A stretch of 64,000 nucleotides of DNA from Hyunsoonleella aestuarii (GCF_006148925.1 NZ_VAWB01000002.1:186001-250000); one strand, 5' to 3'; positions 26,044 through 35,502 are shown, counted from the stretch's first letter. Notes: generated by a model not told the origin, from the sequence alone. Numbers and translations: made by a program.

Positions 26044-28506
26044 TTAAAACTTCATTGTAGTTCGAACATTGAAAACTCTAGGTGTAAGATAGTTAGGTAT
26101 AGCGAATTGACGCTTACTATATACATCGCGGACCCAAGTGTTTGTAATAGAGTTTTGTACATCGAATAAGTTAAAAATCTCTACACCAAATGATAGCTCT
26201 TTAAAAGGTTTTTTCCAACCACTATTAAATTGCTTTTTTTCATCGACGATAACAAACTGAAAACCAACATCAGCACGCTTGTAATCTGGAAGACGTGTTT
26301 GGTAAACATAAGGATCTGCATAGCTAGGCGAGCCTCCAGGTAATCCCGTATTGTAAACCAAGTTTAAATACATTTTCATACTAGGTATATTCGGGACATA
26401 ATCTTGAAAAAGAGCGGCGAACTTTAAACGTTGGTCAGTAGGTCTTGCAATAAAACCGCGGTTATCAATGTTTTCTTCAGTTTTTAAATAACCAAAACTA
26501 AACCATGATTCTGTACCAGGAACAAACTCACCGTTTAAACGCATATCTAATCCATAAGCATAAGCTTTGGCATTATTTCTTGCACGGTACCTAATACGAA
26601 CATTTTCAAGTGTATAAGGATTTACATCCGTTAAGTTTTTATAATAAGCCTCGGTTGTAAGTTTAAAAGGACGATCCCACATTTTAAAACTGTAATCATT
26701 ACCAAGAACAAAATGAATCGATTTTTGAGCCTTTACATTGGGTTGTACAACACCCATTGAATCTCTTAATTCTCGATAGAATGGAGGTTGATAGTATAAT
26801 CCAGCGGCAACACGAAATAACATGTCTTTTTGCCAGTATGGTTTTATTGCAAATTGAGCTCTTGGACTAAATACAGTTTGACTAGAATTTGATATACCAT
26901 CGCCACTTACAGACCAATTGTGTAAACGGACACCAGCATTATACCAAACATCGCTTATTCCTAAAGTAGATCGCTTACTCCATTGGGCATAAGCCTGTAA
27001 TCTATCAATCTTGACATTATTAGTCGATCTCACGTTCTGAAATGGTTGAATTGGACCACTAAAAGGTTCGTAAGGTTGTTCGTTAACAGGTATTATTCTA
27101 GGAGGCCTTATAGAAAAACCAGCTGAATCAATAACTTCCCATTCAATTAAACGGTCTCGAATATCTTCATTAGAATATTTAACAGACCATTCAAAACGGT
27201 CATCATTAATTCTAAAATCTCCTTTGTGTTCAATGGTGCTTATTAGAGCGTCTAAGTCGTTTCTACCATGGTTAAGCTGACTTCCGATACCTTCACTAAA
27301 TTCAACTTCACCTAGATTTTCATCGCCAATATTTGAGTTCACCTCACCTAATCGGTACTGTGCCAATATATCAAAATACTCCTCTTCAGTTGTATGGTAG
27401 GAGGAGGCAATAAGTTTTAAGTTCAGATTATCATTCACAAAATAAGTTCCTTTAAATGCTCCAAATAAGGTCTGATATTGATCCTTTTCTTGACCTTGAT
27501 AAAAAACTAAAAGCGCTATAGGATCTGATAAGGTTCCAAAATTGGTTTGCCTAGTTAAGGGCTCATAACCATATTTATTAAATGAAGCATTTCCTAAAAA
27601 ACTTAAATGAAATTTGTCTGTAAATTTATAAGTTAAAAAAGCTTGAGCATCTGCGAATGCAGCGTCATAATTGGTTTCTGTTTCTCTTGCATCTACTAAT
27701 AACTCATTATCTCTGTATCGTAAACCAACTATGCTTGAAAATTTAGAATCTTTGCTTAAGTTTTCAATAGATAAACTACCCCCTAAGAAGCTTAAATCTG
27801 CATTAACTTCAAATTGGTAAGGTGTCTTATAAGTAATATCTAATACCGAAGAAAGTTTATCTCCATATTTTGCTTGAAATCCACCAGATGAAAAGTCTAC
27901 ATTTTGCACCAGATTGGTATTCACGAAACTTAAGCCTTCTTGTTGGCCAGAACGAATTAAGAAAGGTCTATAGACTTCTATATCGTTTACATAAACAAGA
28001 TTCTCATCATAATTTCCACCACGAACGGAATATTGTGTACTTAGTTCATTATTGTTGCTTACTCCAGGAAGCGTTAGTAAAAGGTTTTCTACACCAGCAT
28101 TTGCACCAGGTATTTTTCTTATAGTTTCTGGTTTTAAAGTGGTGATGCCTTCAACTTCTTTTTGTCGTTTGCCAGAAATGACTACTTCGGTGATCTGCTC
28201 AATTGAGGTCTTCATTACTGGATTAAACTCATATTCCTCACCAATTTTAAGATTAAAAAATAAAACTATTCTTTTGTAGGTAATATGAGAAAATTCAACT
28301 TGAACATCATCGTTTGCAGAAACTTTCAATAGGTAAAAGCCATTTTCATTAGTTTCTGTGCCAATCGCTCCCGCTTTAATACTAACCCCAGAAACGGCTT
28401 GGTTTTGTTCATTTAAAATAACCCCTTTAATCGTTGCAGTTTGAGCACTACAAAACCAAGTAAGCAGTACTGTTAAAATAGAGATGAATAAATATTTAGT
28501 ATTCAA
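26044..28506 (-). CDS. TonB-dependent outer-membrane receptor with carboxypeptidase-regulatory domain
   Basis: The 820-residue protein has a signal peptide (near FCSAQ, residue 22), an N-terminal CarboxypepD_reg-like domain (TIKGVILNEQNQAVSGVSI), and a plug domain around 120-225. A C-terminal beta-barrel follows, ending with Phe (RTTMKF). No SusD-like gene is adjacent, so this is not a classic polysaccharide locus. Its neighbours are an M23 endopeptidase upstream and a two-lobe aspartyl protease downstream, all on one strand with gaps of 8-11 bp. Peptide uptake or envelope maintenance is inferred; the ligand is unknown. Confidence 0.88.
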   Translation of the reverse strand: MNTKYLFISILTVLLTWFCSAQTATIKGVILNEQNQAVSGVSIKAGAIGTETNENGFYLLKVSANDDVQVEFSHITYKRIVLFFNLKIGEEYEFNPVMKTSIEQITEVVISGKRQKEVEGITTLKPETIRKIPGANAGVENLLLTLPGVSNNNELSTQYSVRGGNYDENLVYVNDIEVYRPFLIRSGQQEGLSFVNTNLVQNVDFSSGGFQAKYGDKLSSVLDITYKTPYQFEVNADLSFLGGSLSIENLSKDSKFSSIVGLRYRDNELLVDARETETNYDAAFADAQAFLTYKFTDKFHLSFLGNASFNKYGYEPLTRQTNFGTLSDPIALLVFYQGQEKDQYQTLFGAFKGTYFVNDNLNLKLIASSYHTTEEEYFDILAQYRLGEVNSNIGDENLGEVEFSEGIGSQLNHGRNDLDALISTIEHKGDFRINDDRFEWSVKYSNEDIRDRLIEWEVIDSAGFSIRPPRIIPVNEQPYEPFSGPIQPFQNVRSTNNVKIDRLQAYAQWSKRSTLGISDVWYNAGVRLHNWSVSGDGISNSSQTVFSPRAQFAIKPYWQKDMLFRVAAGLYYQPPFYRELRDSMGVVQPNVKAQKSIHFVLGNDYSFKMWDRPFKLTTEAYYKNLTDVNPYTLENVRIRYRARNNAKAYAYGLDMRLNGEFVPGTESWFSFGYLKTEENIDNRGFIARPTDQRLKFAALFQDYVPNIPSMKMYLNLVYNTGLPGGSPSYADPYVYQTRLPDYKRADVGFQFVIVDEKKQFNSGWKKPFKELSFGVEIFNLFDVQNSITNTWVRDVYSKRQFAIPNYLTPRVFNVRTTMKF

Positions 28507-28517
28507 AAGACTTAAAT

Positions 28518-30203
28518 TTATTTTCTGTAGAAAAGCGTTTCAAAAGTAGAACTATTTCCAACATTATCGGTTACAATTAGCTTTAAATTATTCTTGGTAT
28601 CTGTAATAACGCCATCATTGAAATCATGCGTTAAAGTTTTCGTTTTATAATCATACTCCATTAATATCCATTTGCCATTAACGGTTGCTCTGTAGTTTGA
28701 AATACCTGAAAGTTTGTCGTTTATTTTAACCTTTAAATATCTATACTTACTTAACCAACTACTATTTTTAAAATTGGGGCTGTATATTTTTGGTTTAATC
28801 GTGTCCAGAGCAAGGGCATAAGTACCTAATGTTTTAGTAAATGTGGTAAGTGTGTTCTTTTCTCTCTTTGTGTTCGTGTATGAAGGAAATTTTTTATATC
28901 CTACCAATTTCGCGATGTATAATTTGCTTTTATCAGCATCTAAATAATTGCTTATATCGAAGCTTATTTTTAAACTTTTCTTCGTTGGAATGATATCCTT
29001 GTGCAAAATTAAAGTGTCATTGCTTACATTAAAATCTAAGTAAAAATCATCATAAAAGGTATTTTGAAAAATATCTACAGTAATATTGCTTTCTTTGAGG
29101 TTGGTTGTTTGGTTTGCCTTAATGAAATAGGGAGTAACTTTATCTTTTACTATTTCTAATGAATCATTTTTTGAACCTTTAATGTTCAAAGTAATCCAAG
29201 ATTGATTGTTTTTAAAATCGGTCACCTTAATCTTAAATACCGAATAGGTACTATCTTCAACAGGTAAATGCCCATTATGAGGGTCTGTCTTAATTATACT
29301 TAGCGGATTATTGTCATTGTATAACTTCTGAACCCGTTGTTTTTTTGTGCGGTAATGTTCGTAATCTATAAGCCTATTAATGTGTTTGGTTTCATCAAAC
29401 GAAAAACGTTTAAAGTCTAGTTCAAAGTACTTGTTTCCATTGAAAAAGGTCTGAATGTTGTAAACACCGTTCTTATTCGCAGCCAAATCTTGACGATCAT
29501 CCGTTACAATACCGAAACCAATGGTCCCATAAGCCTCAATATTTTCAATAGTGTAGTCACCATTTTGCAACGGAATCAATCTTAATTTTTGTTTAGCTCT
29601 AGAATTATTGATATGAGCTTCGTCATTTAAAGGATAAGCATAGATTGCTCTAACGATTGGGTTTGTTGTATCCTTAATATTAATTCCAAACAACATGGGG
29701 TTAATAGGTCGTTCATCTTTATCGCGAATTTCAAAGTGCAAATGAGGACCTCCAGAGCCTCCAGTATTCCCACTATATGCAACAACACTGTTTTTTAAAA
29801 CTTTTAAATCTCCAGCTTTTGGAAAGAATTCAATTTCATAATTTTCTTTTTCATATTGGAGCTTTTTAACATAAGCTTCTATTTCCGGAGCAAATTTTAG
29901 GAGATGCGCATAAACCGTAGTATATCCATTTGGATGAGTGATATAAAGCGCTTTCCCGTAGCCATAATGAGACACTTTAATTCTGCTTACAAAACCGTCT
30001 GCAGAAGCGAGTACTTTTAATCCAACACGCTGTTGTGTTTTTATATCTAATCCAGAATGAAAATGATTAGATCGCAATTCAGCAAAGGTACCAGATAATA
30101 TAAGGGGAACATCCAATGGGTTCGCAAAATAATCTTGTGGGTAGTTATTTTGAGCAATTGCAAATGCCGATAAGAATAAGAAAACAATATGGATAAACCG
30201 CAT
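28518..30203 (-). CDS. Exported M23 family metallopeptidase
   Basis: The 561-residue protein has a signal peptide (MRFIHIVFLFLSAFAIAQ), then the LytM/M23 domain with zinc-site motifs SNHFHSGLDIKT and GGPHLHFEIRD. The linker YGKALYITHPNGYTTVYAHL fits an active enzyme. The C-terminal 350 residues are beta-rich Ig-like modules. M23 enzymes cleave peptidoglycan cross-bridges or act as regulators of such cleavage. It is first gene of the operon with the TonB-dependent receptor (11-bp gap) and the aspartyl protease. Confidence 0.9.
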   Translation of the reverse strand: MRFIHIVFLFLSAFAIAQNNYPQDYFANPLDVPLILSGTFAELRSNHFHSGLDIKTQQRVGLKVLASADGFVSRIKVSHYGYGKALYITHPNGYTTVYAHLLKFAPEIEAYVKKLQYEKENYEIEFFPKAGDLKVLKNSVVAYSGNTGGSGGPHLHFEIRDKDERPINPMLFGINIKDTTNPIVRAIYAYPLNDEAHINNSRAKQKLRLIPLQNGDYTIENIEAYGTIGFGIVTDDRQDLAANKNGVYNIQTFFNGNKYFELDFKRFSFDETKHINRLIDYEHYRTKKQRVQKLYNDNNPLSIIKTDPHNGHLPVEDSTYSVFKIKVTDFKNNQSWITLNIKGSKNDSLEIVKDKVTPYFIKANQTTNLKESNITVDIFQNTFYDDFYLDFNVSNDTLILHKDIIPTKKSLKISFDISNYLDADKSKLYIAKLVGYKKFPSYTNTKREKNTLTTFTKTLGTYALALDTIKPKIYSPNFKNSSWLSKYRYLKVKINDKLSGISNYRATVNGKWILMEYDYKTKTLTHDFNDGVITDTKNNLKLIVTDNVGNSSTFETLFYRK

Positions 30204-30324
30204 AGATAAGTATTAAAGCTAAAGTATTAATTTGATTCGAATTTGCAAAGTATAACTCAAAAATCAAGCCATAGCACTAATAACCAATCATTAGCGACAG
30301 ATTCGAAATTTTATTAAAAAACAA

Positions 30325-30355
30325 TTGTAATTTATAGCTAGGTATGTTAACTTTG
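30325..30355 (+). promoter_or_regulatory. Promoter of the coiled-coil/zapA operon
   Basis: TTG at 30325-30327 and TAACTTTG at 30348-30355 are 20 bp apart and match the Bacteroidota -33/-7 architecture. The start codon is 25 bp further on. It may also drive the RNA candidate and rny. Confidence 0.55.
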
Positions 30356-30379
30356 TGTGATAAGTATTGATTTTAGTAA

Positions 30380-30670
30380 ATGAGTAATATTGAAGATATT
30401 GTAGATTCTTTAGAAAACAAAATTAGTAAAGTATTACACAAACTAGAGCTCTTAAAACTTGCGAATTCAAAGTTGAATGAAGAACTTGAAAATTCGAAGC
30501 AAGAAATAAAAACCCAGAAATTGCAAGTTGCGTCCTGGGAGGAAAAATACGAAGCTTTAAAAGTTGCTAATTCAATGCTTGGTAGTGACGATAATAAAAG
30601 AGAAACTAAGCTTAAAATAAACGCATTAATAAGAGATATAGATCATTGTATTGGTCAGCTTTCAAATTAA
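30380..30670 (+). CDS. Short coiled-coil protein upstream of zapA, ZapB-like by layout
   Basis: The 96-residue protein is almost entirely heptad-like (VDSLENKISKVLHKLELLKL, then NSKLNEELENSKQEIKTQKL), with a short C-terminal helix. There is no signal or membrane segment. It lies 15 bp before zapA in one transcript. Coiled-coil proteins at this position in Bacteroidota are usually unnamed; a role beside ZapA at the division ring is inferred from position and its resemblance to ZapB in form only. Confidence 0.75.
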   Translation: MSNIEDIVDSLENKISKVLHKLELLKLANSKLNEELENSKQEIKTQKLQVASWEEKYEALKVANSMLGSDDNKRETKLKINALIRDIDHCIGQLSN

Positions 30671-30685
30671 TGTTATTTAAATTCA

Positions 30686-30979
30686 ATGTCAGAGAAGCTT
30701 AAAATAAAGCTGTCCATAGCGAATAGGGTGTACCCCTTAACTATTGAGTCAAGTCAAGAAGAAGGATTGCGAAAAGCGGCTAAGAACATTGAAGCGATGA
30801 TTAAACAATTTGAGCAAAGTTATTCTGTTCGCGATAAGCAAGATGTATTGGCTATGTGTGCCTTACAATTTGCTTCTCAAGTAGAACAGAAATCTATAGA
30901 TAAAGAGCATGTGAGTGACCATTTAGAAGAAAAGTTAAACGCTTTAAATGATTTGTTGCATTCACAATTAGTCTCTTAA
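30686..30979 (+). CDS. zapA: Cell division protein ZapA
   Basis: The 97-residue protein has the ZapA N-terminal domain (LKIKLSIANRVYPLTIES, then EEGLRKAAKNIEAMIKQF), and a C-terminal helix for tetramer formation. ZapA binds FtsZ and bundles protofilaments at the division site. The length is normal. It follows the coiled-coil gene by 15 bp, and the following 220 bp hold a probable 6S RNA before rny. That order (zapA, 6S RNA) is also known in other bacteria, including E. coli. Confidence 0.9.
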   Translation: MSEKLKIKLSIANRVYPLTIESSQEEGLRKAAKNIEAMIKQFEQSYSVRDKQDVLAMCALQFASQVEQKSIDKEHVSDHLEEKLNALNDLLHSQLVS

Positions 30980-31005
30980 CGTTCTTTAAAATAAACTAAA
31001 AGTTA

Positions 31006-31178
31006 CTGCCTACATTGGTTATTTTTTTTGATAAACTCAACGTTAATTCTTTAAAAAGGGTGAGTTTAAGTTGTAAAAGCATGCTGCCTTAGTCGCAGAT
31101 CCTTGATCAGCTTGTTAGCCCTAAACTTGTTTTTAAGGAGTTTATACAAAACTTTATACTGGTGTAGGCTTTTTTTAT
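31006..31178 (+). ncRNA. ssrS: Probable 6S RNA (6S-Flavo type) between zapA and rny
   Basis: A stem of GCCTACA (31008-31014) with TGTAGGC (31163-31169) closes an RNA of about 170 nt and is followed directly by a T-run (TTTTTTT). Inside, TAAACTCA (31032-31039) can pair with TGAGTTTA (31061-31068), and part of it alternatively with GAGTTTA (31138-31144). Size, position after zapA and long-range closure agree with 6S RNA, which binds RNA polymerase holoenzyme in stationary phase. I did not run a covariance model, so family membership is inferred. The short ORF that can be drawn through it is spurious. Confidence 0.65.
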
Positions 31179-31199
31179 ATATTAAACTAACTAAACATA

Positions 31200-32774
31200 A
31201 TGGACAATCCTATTATATTAATTATCGGAGGAGTACTACTAGGACTTATAATTGGCTTTGTTATTGCCAAGTCTTTGGAGAGAAATAACGCATCAAAGCT
31301 TATAAAGGATGCTAAGAGAAATGCAACGGCAATATTAAAAGAAGCTAAGAATGAAGGAGAAGCAATAAAGAAAGATAAAATACTTCAAGCTAAAGAAAAA
31401 TTTATTGAGCTAAAGGCGGAACACGAAAAAGTAATTTTTTCTCGGGATAAGAAGATGGCTGAAGCGGAAAAGCGAACTCGCGATAAAGAATCTCAGATTT
31501 CTAATGAATTAGCCAAAAACAAAAAGTTAAATGCTGAAATTGAGAATAAAATTAAAGACTATAATCATCGTCAAGATATTTTAGAGAAGAAACAGATTGA
31601 GTTAGATAAACTTCATAAAAGTCAAGTGCAGCAGCTTGAAGTTATTTCGAGTCTTTCTGCTGAAGATGCTAAAGCGCAACTTATCGAATCACTTAAAGGA
31701 GAAGCTAAGAATGATGCTATGGCTTACATACAGAGCTCTCTAGAAGAAGCGAAGCTTACTGCGGAACAAGATGCTAAGAAGGTTATTATAAATACAATTC
31801 AACGTATTGGTACTGAGGAGGCTGTAGATAACTGTGTGTCTGTTTTCAATATTGAATCAGACGATGTTAAAGGTCGTATCATTGGGCGTGAAGGGCGTAA
31901 TATAAGAGCATTAGAGGCGGCTACAGGTGTAGAAATTATTGTTGACGACACACCAGAAGCTATTATTTTATCTTGTTTCGATTCTGTGCGTCGGGAAATA
32001 GCTAGACTATCATTACATAAATTGGTAACCGATGGTAGAATTCATCCAGCGCGTATTGAGGAAATTGTAAAGAAAACTAAGAAGCAAATAGACCAAGAGA
32101 TCATAGAAGTTGGTAAGCGAACGGTTATAGATTTGGGAATCCATAATTTACACCCAGAACTTATTAAAGTAGTTGGTAGAATGAAATACCGCTCATCTTA
32201 TGGTCAAAATCTATTACAGCACTCACGGGAAGTAGCAAAACTTTGTGGTGTTATGGCTGCCGAATTAGGGTTAAATCCGAAATTGGCAAAGCGAGCTGGT
32301 TTATTACACGATATAGGAAAAGTGCCTGATGCTGAGGCAGACATGGAAACACCTCATGCTATTCTTGGTATGCAATGGGCTGAGAAACATGGTGAAAAGC
32401 CAGATGTTTGCAATGCCATTGGAGCTCACCATGATGAAATTGAAATGAAGTCTTTATTAGCACCTATTATTCAGGTTTGTGATGCCATATCTGGTGCGCG
32501 CCCAGGAGCTAGGCGTCAAGTGTTAGACAGTTATATCCAGCGCTTAAAAGATTTAGAGGATATTGCTTTTGGTTTTCAAGGTGTTAAAAAGGCCTATGCT
32601 ATCCAAGCAGGAAGAGAACTTCGGGTAATTGTTGAAAGTGAAAAAGTGGATGACCAAAAAGCGGCGGATTTGTCATTCAATATTTCACAAAAAGTTCAAA
32701 CCGATATGACTTATCCAGGACAAGTTAAGGTAACTGTTATTCGCGAAACACGAGCAGTTAACATAGCAAAGTAA
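31200..32774 (+). CDS. rny: Ribonuclease Y
   Basis: The 524-residue protein has an N-terminal membrane anchor (about 4-24), a long Lys/Glu-rich coiled coil (about 30-170), a KH domain ([20 protein letters not shown]) and an HD domain with LLHDIGK (His370, Asp371). RNase Y is the membrane-bound endoribonuclease that starts mRNA turnover in bacteria lacking RNase E. Length and domain order are canonical. It follows the 6S RNA candidate and ends in a clear terminator. Confidence 0.95.
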   Translation: MDNPIILIIGGVLLGLIIGFVIAKSLERNNASKLIKDAKRNATAILKEAKNEGEAIKKDKILQAKEKFIELKAEHEKVIFSRDKKMAEAEKRTRDKESQISNELAKNKKLNAEIENKIKDYNHRQDILEKKQIELDKLHKSQVQQLEVISSLSAEDAKAQLIESLKGEAKNDAMAYIQSSLEEAKLTAEQDAKKVIINTIQRIGTEEAVDNCVSVFNIESDDVKGRIIGREGRNIRALEAATGVEIIVDDTPEAIILSCFDSVRREIARLSLHKLVTDGRIHPARIEEIVKKTKKQIDQEIIEVGKRTVIDLGIHNLHPELIKVVGRMKYRSSYGQNLLQHSREVAKLCGVMAAELGLNPKLAKRAGLLHDIGKVPDAEADMETPHAILGMQWAEKHGEKPDVCNAIGAHHDEIEMKSLLAPIIQVCDAISGARPGARRQVLDSYIQRLKDLEDIAFGFQGVKKAYAIQAGRELRVIVESEKVDDQKAADLSFNISQKVQTDMTYPGQVKVTVIRETRAVNIAK

Positions 32775-32798
32775 ATTGTATGAAACACATTATATAAA

Positions 32799-32825
32799 AA
32801 ATCCAGCTATTGCTGGATTTTTTTG
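32799..32825 (+). terminator. Intrinsic terminator of rny
   Basis: Stem ATCCAGC / GCTGGAT (32801-32807 and 32812-32818) with loop TATT is followed by TTTTTT. Confidence 0.85.
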
Positions 32826-32843
32826 TTTTACCAAAATCAATAA

Positions 32844-33740
32844 TTATTTCCTCGGATGATATTTTTCAATTACTGACGTTAAATGACTTTTATCAAGATG
32901 CACATATATTTCAGTGGTTGTAATGCTTTCATGACCTAACATAAGCTGTATGGATCTTAGGTCGGCATTATTTTGTAACAAATGAGTTGCAAATGAATGT
33001 CTAAACGTATGAGGAGAGATACGCTTTTTTAGACCTATCTTTTCGGCGAGTTGTTTTATAATTGTGAAAATCATGGCTCTGGTTAGTTGTTTTCCGCGTC
33101 TATTAAGAAAAAGGGTGTCTTCATAACCAGCTTGAATATTAAGATGCAGCCTAATTTCATTTCGGTAAATATTAATATATTTTTTAGTACTATTAACTAT
33201 AGGGACAAAACGCTGTTTATCTCCTTTTCCAGTCACTTTTATAAAACCTTCATCAAAAAATAAATCGGAGATTTTTAAATGAGTTAATTCGCTAACTCGT
33301 AATCCACACCCATATAAAGTTTCGAGAATAGCTCTATTGCGTTCACCTTCAGGTTTACTCAAATCTATAGCAGCAATAAGTTGGTCAATTTCTTTTTCTT
33401 CAAGTGTATCAGGTAATTTTCTTCCTATTTTTGGAGATTCTATAAGTTCTAAAGGGTTATCTTTTCTATAATCTTCAAAGACCAAATAGCTAAAAAAACT
33501 TCTTAAACCAGAAATTAAGCGCGATTGAGACCGTGCATTAACACTTTTAGCTGCATTATATATAAATTGTTGAATACTTTCAGCGTTTATAGAAATAGGT
33601 GAGATGCTTATATTATTTCCCTCTAAGTAAGTCACTAATTTTTTAACATCACGAGAATAATTATCAATTGAATTTTCAGATAAACCTCGTTCTATTTTTA
33701 AATAGAGTTGATAATCTTTAAGTGCGTTTTTCCATTTCAT
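32844..33740 (-). CDS. xerD: Tyrosine recombinase XerD
   Basis: The 298-residue protein has a SAM-like N-terminal DNA-binding domain and a catalytic domain with Arg148 (LYGCGLRVSEL), Lys172, His244 and Arg247 (HTFRHSFATHLL), His270 (LGHES) and nucleophile Tyr279 (EIYVH). The length is standard for XerC/XerD. It should resolve chromosome dimers at dif. It is a core gene with no mobile context. It reads toward the rny terminator, which also serves its strand poorly, as the T-run is on the other side. Confidence 0.93.
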   Translation of the reverse strand: MKWKNALKDYQLYLKIERGLSENSIDNYSRDVKKLVTYLEGNNISISPISINAESIQQFIYNAAKSVNARSQSRLISGLRSFFSYLVFEDYRKDNPLELIESPKIGRKLPDTLEEKEIDQLIAAIDLSKPEGERNRAILETLYGCGLRVSELTHLKISDLFFDEGFIKVTGKGDKQRFVPIVNSTKKYINIYRNEIRLHLNIQAGYEDTLFLNRRGKQLTRAMIFTIIKQLAEKIGLKKRISPHTFRHSFATHLLQNNADLRSIQLMLGHESITTTEIYVHLDKSHLTSVIEKYHPRK

Positions 33741-33761
33741 AGGTTAAAAATAAGGCAAAAA

Positions 33762-33786
33762 AAAACTACCATTAGGTAGTTTTTTT
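33762..33786 (-). terminator. Bidirectional hairpin between the TM2 gene and xerD
   Basis: Stem AAAACTACC / GGTAGTTTT with loop ATTA is flanked by A and T runs on both sides. It lies just downstream of the TM2 gene on the (-) strand and upstream of xerD, so it separates the two transcripts. Confidence 0.75.
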
Positions 33787-33807
33787 TAAAACTATAAATT
33801 CATTATC

Positions 33808-34146
33808 TTAAAAATTATCGGTAAGGATATTTATTAAATCAATAATAGCCCAAATTCCTAGTCCACCAATAGTAATAATAAACAAAATATTTGCCCATAC
33901 AGGTTTGTTGTAATACCATCTGTGCGCAGCAAAAGGCCAACCTAAAAAGAACCAAAAAGCAACGCCAACCCATTTATCCTTTCCCTTAACAGTTGTAACT
34001 GGTGTTAATACTTCTTCAATATTACTTGAAGTCGTAACTTCAATATTTTCAGAAGTTTCAATTGTCCTTTTAACTGGAAAAGAAGCATAGCAAGCAGAAT
34101 AACCTAGGACTAATACTAAGAATGATAATAATAATTTAATTTTCAT
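33808..34146 (-). CDS. TM2 domain-containing protein
   Basis: I use the ATG at 34146 (112 residues), which begins a signal peptide (MKIKLLLSFLVLVLGYSAC). A Thr/Glu-rich linker is followed by the TM2 domain: WVGVAFWFFLGWPFAAHRWY with two membrane spans and GGLGIWAIIDLINIL. TM2 proteins are small membrane proteins of unknown function. The Cys within YSACYAS could make it a lipoprotein, but the position is not a clean lipobox. It diverges from the 34192 gene across 45 bp. Confidence 0.8.
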   Translation of the reverse strand: MKIKLLLSFLVLVLGYSACYASFPVKRTIETSENIEVTTSSNIEEVLTPVTTVKGKDKWVGVAFWFFLGWPFAAHRWYYNKPVWANILFIITIGGLGIWAIIDLINILTDNF

Positions 34147-34191
34147 AATTAATTGGTTTATGTTTGTGTACAATTTATAAAAAATATTTTA

Positions 34192-35073
34192 ATGTTTAAA
34201 GATTGCTTGCTTATTTTATTCTTTTTTTCATTTGCTAGTTTAAGCCTATCACAAGAAAGATATGAGTATGTTGGTGGCGTAAAGTTAAATGATACCGTAA
34301 TTATTTCTTACCGTGTTAATTTTTTGGTTAATAATGAAGATGTTAAAGGCTATTCAATCACAGATATTGGAGGTGTGCATGAAACGAGGTCTAATATTTT
34401 TGGTGAGTATGATAAAACAAAAAAGGAATTAAACTTTAGAGAAACAGGAATTGTTTACACGAAGTCAACAATTTCACAAAACGATTTTTGTTTTTTGAAT
34501 GCTACAGTAAAGAATTTTGTGTTCGGCAAGACCAAAAATATTAAAACCAATTTTATAGGATTGTTTTCCGATAATACTAAATGTATTGATGGTGAGGTAT
34601 TGCTTAACGCATATGAGAGAATGGAAAAACGCTTGGCCAAAGTAAGCGATAAGATTAAAAAATCGAAAAGAGTTCCTGATAGTTTAAAGCAAAAATTGAA
34701 TTTACGAAAAATGATGGATTCTTTAAATATGAATATTTTAAGAAAGGACGAAGTTTTAAGTTTATTTACAAAATCGGATAAAGTTATATTTGAGATTTAT
34801 GATGGTGGTAAGGAAGATGGAGATAGAATATCGGTATTTGTAAATGATAAAGAAATATTATCAAATTATAAGGCTAATAAAGAGAAAAAATATTTTACAG
34901 TTGATGTAATTAATGATAAAACATCGGTTCGAATAAAAGCCATGAATGAAGGCGATATTGCTCCAAATACTGTTGTTGTTAGGATAAAAGATAAAAGCAA
35001 TTCAATTAAGGCGCTTTCCAATTTAAAAGAGAATGATGAAACTCAAATAGATATATTAAAAACAAAAAAATAA
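34192..35073 (+). CDS. Exported hypothetical protein
   Basis: The ATG at 34192 gives 293 residues with a signal peptide (MFKDCLLILFFFSFASLSLS). A beta-type N-terminal domain of about 130 residues is followed by a basic helical segment. A C-terminal domain starts about 195 with KVIFEIYDGGKEDGDRISVF and ends with NTVVVRIKD, a pattern I have seen in secreted or OmpA-associated Bacteroidota proteins that mention calcium-type loops (DGGKEDGDR). No enzyme motif is visible. It ends 12 bp before aroQ. Confidence 0.7.
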   Translation: MFKDCLLILFFFSFASLSLSQERYEYVGGVKLNDTVIISYRVNFLVNNEDVKGYSITDIGGVHETRSNIFGEYDKTKKELNFRETGIVYTKSTISQNDFCFLNATVKNFVFGKTKNIKTNFIGLFSDNTKCIDGEVLLNAYERMEKRLAKVSDKIKKSKRVPDSLKQKLNLRKMMDSLNMNILRKDEVLSLFTKSDKVIFEIYDGGKEDGDRISVFVNDKEILSNYKANKEKKYFTVDVINDKTSVRIKAMNEGDIAPNTVVVRIKDKSNSIKALSNLKENDETQIDILKTKK

Positions 35074-35081
35074 TATCTTTG
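35074..35081 (+). promoter_or_regulatory. -7-like box directly before aroQ
   Basis: TATCTTTG matches TAnnTTTG and ends 4 bp before the ATG, so a transcript from it would have almost no leader. No TTTG is seen at -33, so it may be secondary to read-through from upstream. Confidence 0.35.
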
Positions 35082-35085
35082 ACTT

Positions 35086-35502
35086 ATGAAAAAACTAATC
35101 ATCATTAATGGGCCAAACCTTAATTTATTAGGAAAACGTGAACCTAATATCTACGGGAGTTTGACCTTTACGGAGTTTTTAGAGGAAGTTAAAACAAAAT
35201 ATAGCGATGTTGTTATCGATTATTTTCAGTCGAATATAGAAGGAGAACTAATTGATAAACTGCACGAAGTTGGTTTTAGTTATGATGGTATTATTTTAAA
35301 TGCTGCGGCTTACACCCATACTTCGGTTGGTATTGGAGATGCTATTAAAGGTATTGAAACACCAGTTGTAGAAGTGCATATTTCCAACACATTTGGTAGA
35401 GAAGAATTTAGACATCATTCTTACATTTCCCCAAATGCAAAAGGGGTTATATTAGGTTTTGGATTACAAAGCTATGAGTTGGCTATTCAGAGTTTTATAT
35501 AA
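35086..35502 (+). CDS. aroQ: Type II 3-dehydroquinate dehydratase
   Basis: The 138-residue protein has the type II motifs IINGPNLNLLGKREPNIYG (catalytic Tyr and Arg loop), DYFQSNIEGELIDKLHE, GIILNAAAYTHTSVGI and EVHISNTFGREEFRHHS. It dehydrates 3-dehydroquinate to 3-dehydroshikimate in the shikimate pathway. The enzyme forms a dodecamer in other bacteria. The length is normal. It sits 12 bp after an exported protein gene but has its own -7-like box. A strong bidirectional terminator follows. Confidence 0.95.
   Translation: MKKLIIINGPNLNLLGKREPNIYGSLTFTEFLEEVKTKYSDVVIDYFQSNIEGELIDKLHEVGFSYDGIILNAAAYTHTSVGIGDAIKGIETPVVEVHISNTFGREEFRHHSYISPNAKGVILGFGLQSYELAIQSFI

Noticed and set aside
26044-28506. 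Polysaccharide utilisation locus around the TonB receptor
   Set aside because: There is no SusD-like gene or glycoside hydrolase adjacent; neighbours are proteases. The GH30 gene is 30 kb away.
31103-31288. 61-codon ORF on the (+) strand before rny
   Set aside because: It runs through the 6S RNA candidate and out of frame into rny, with no protein-like pattern.
32844-33740. XerD as part of a mobile element
   Set aside because: Length and motifs are those of the core chromosome-dimer recombinase, with core neighbours and no att repeats.
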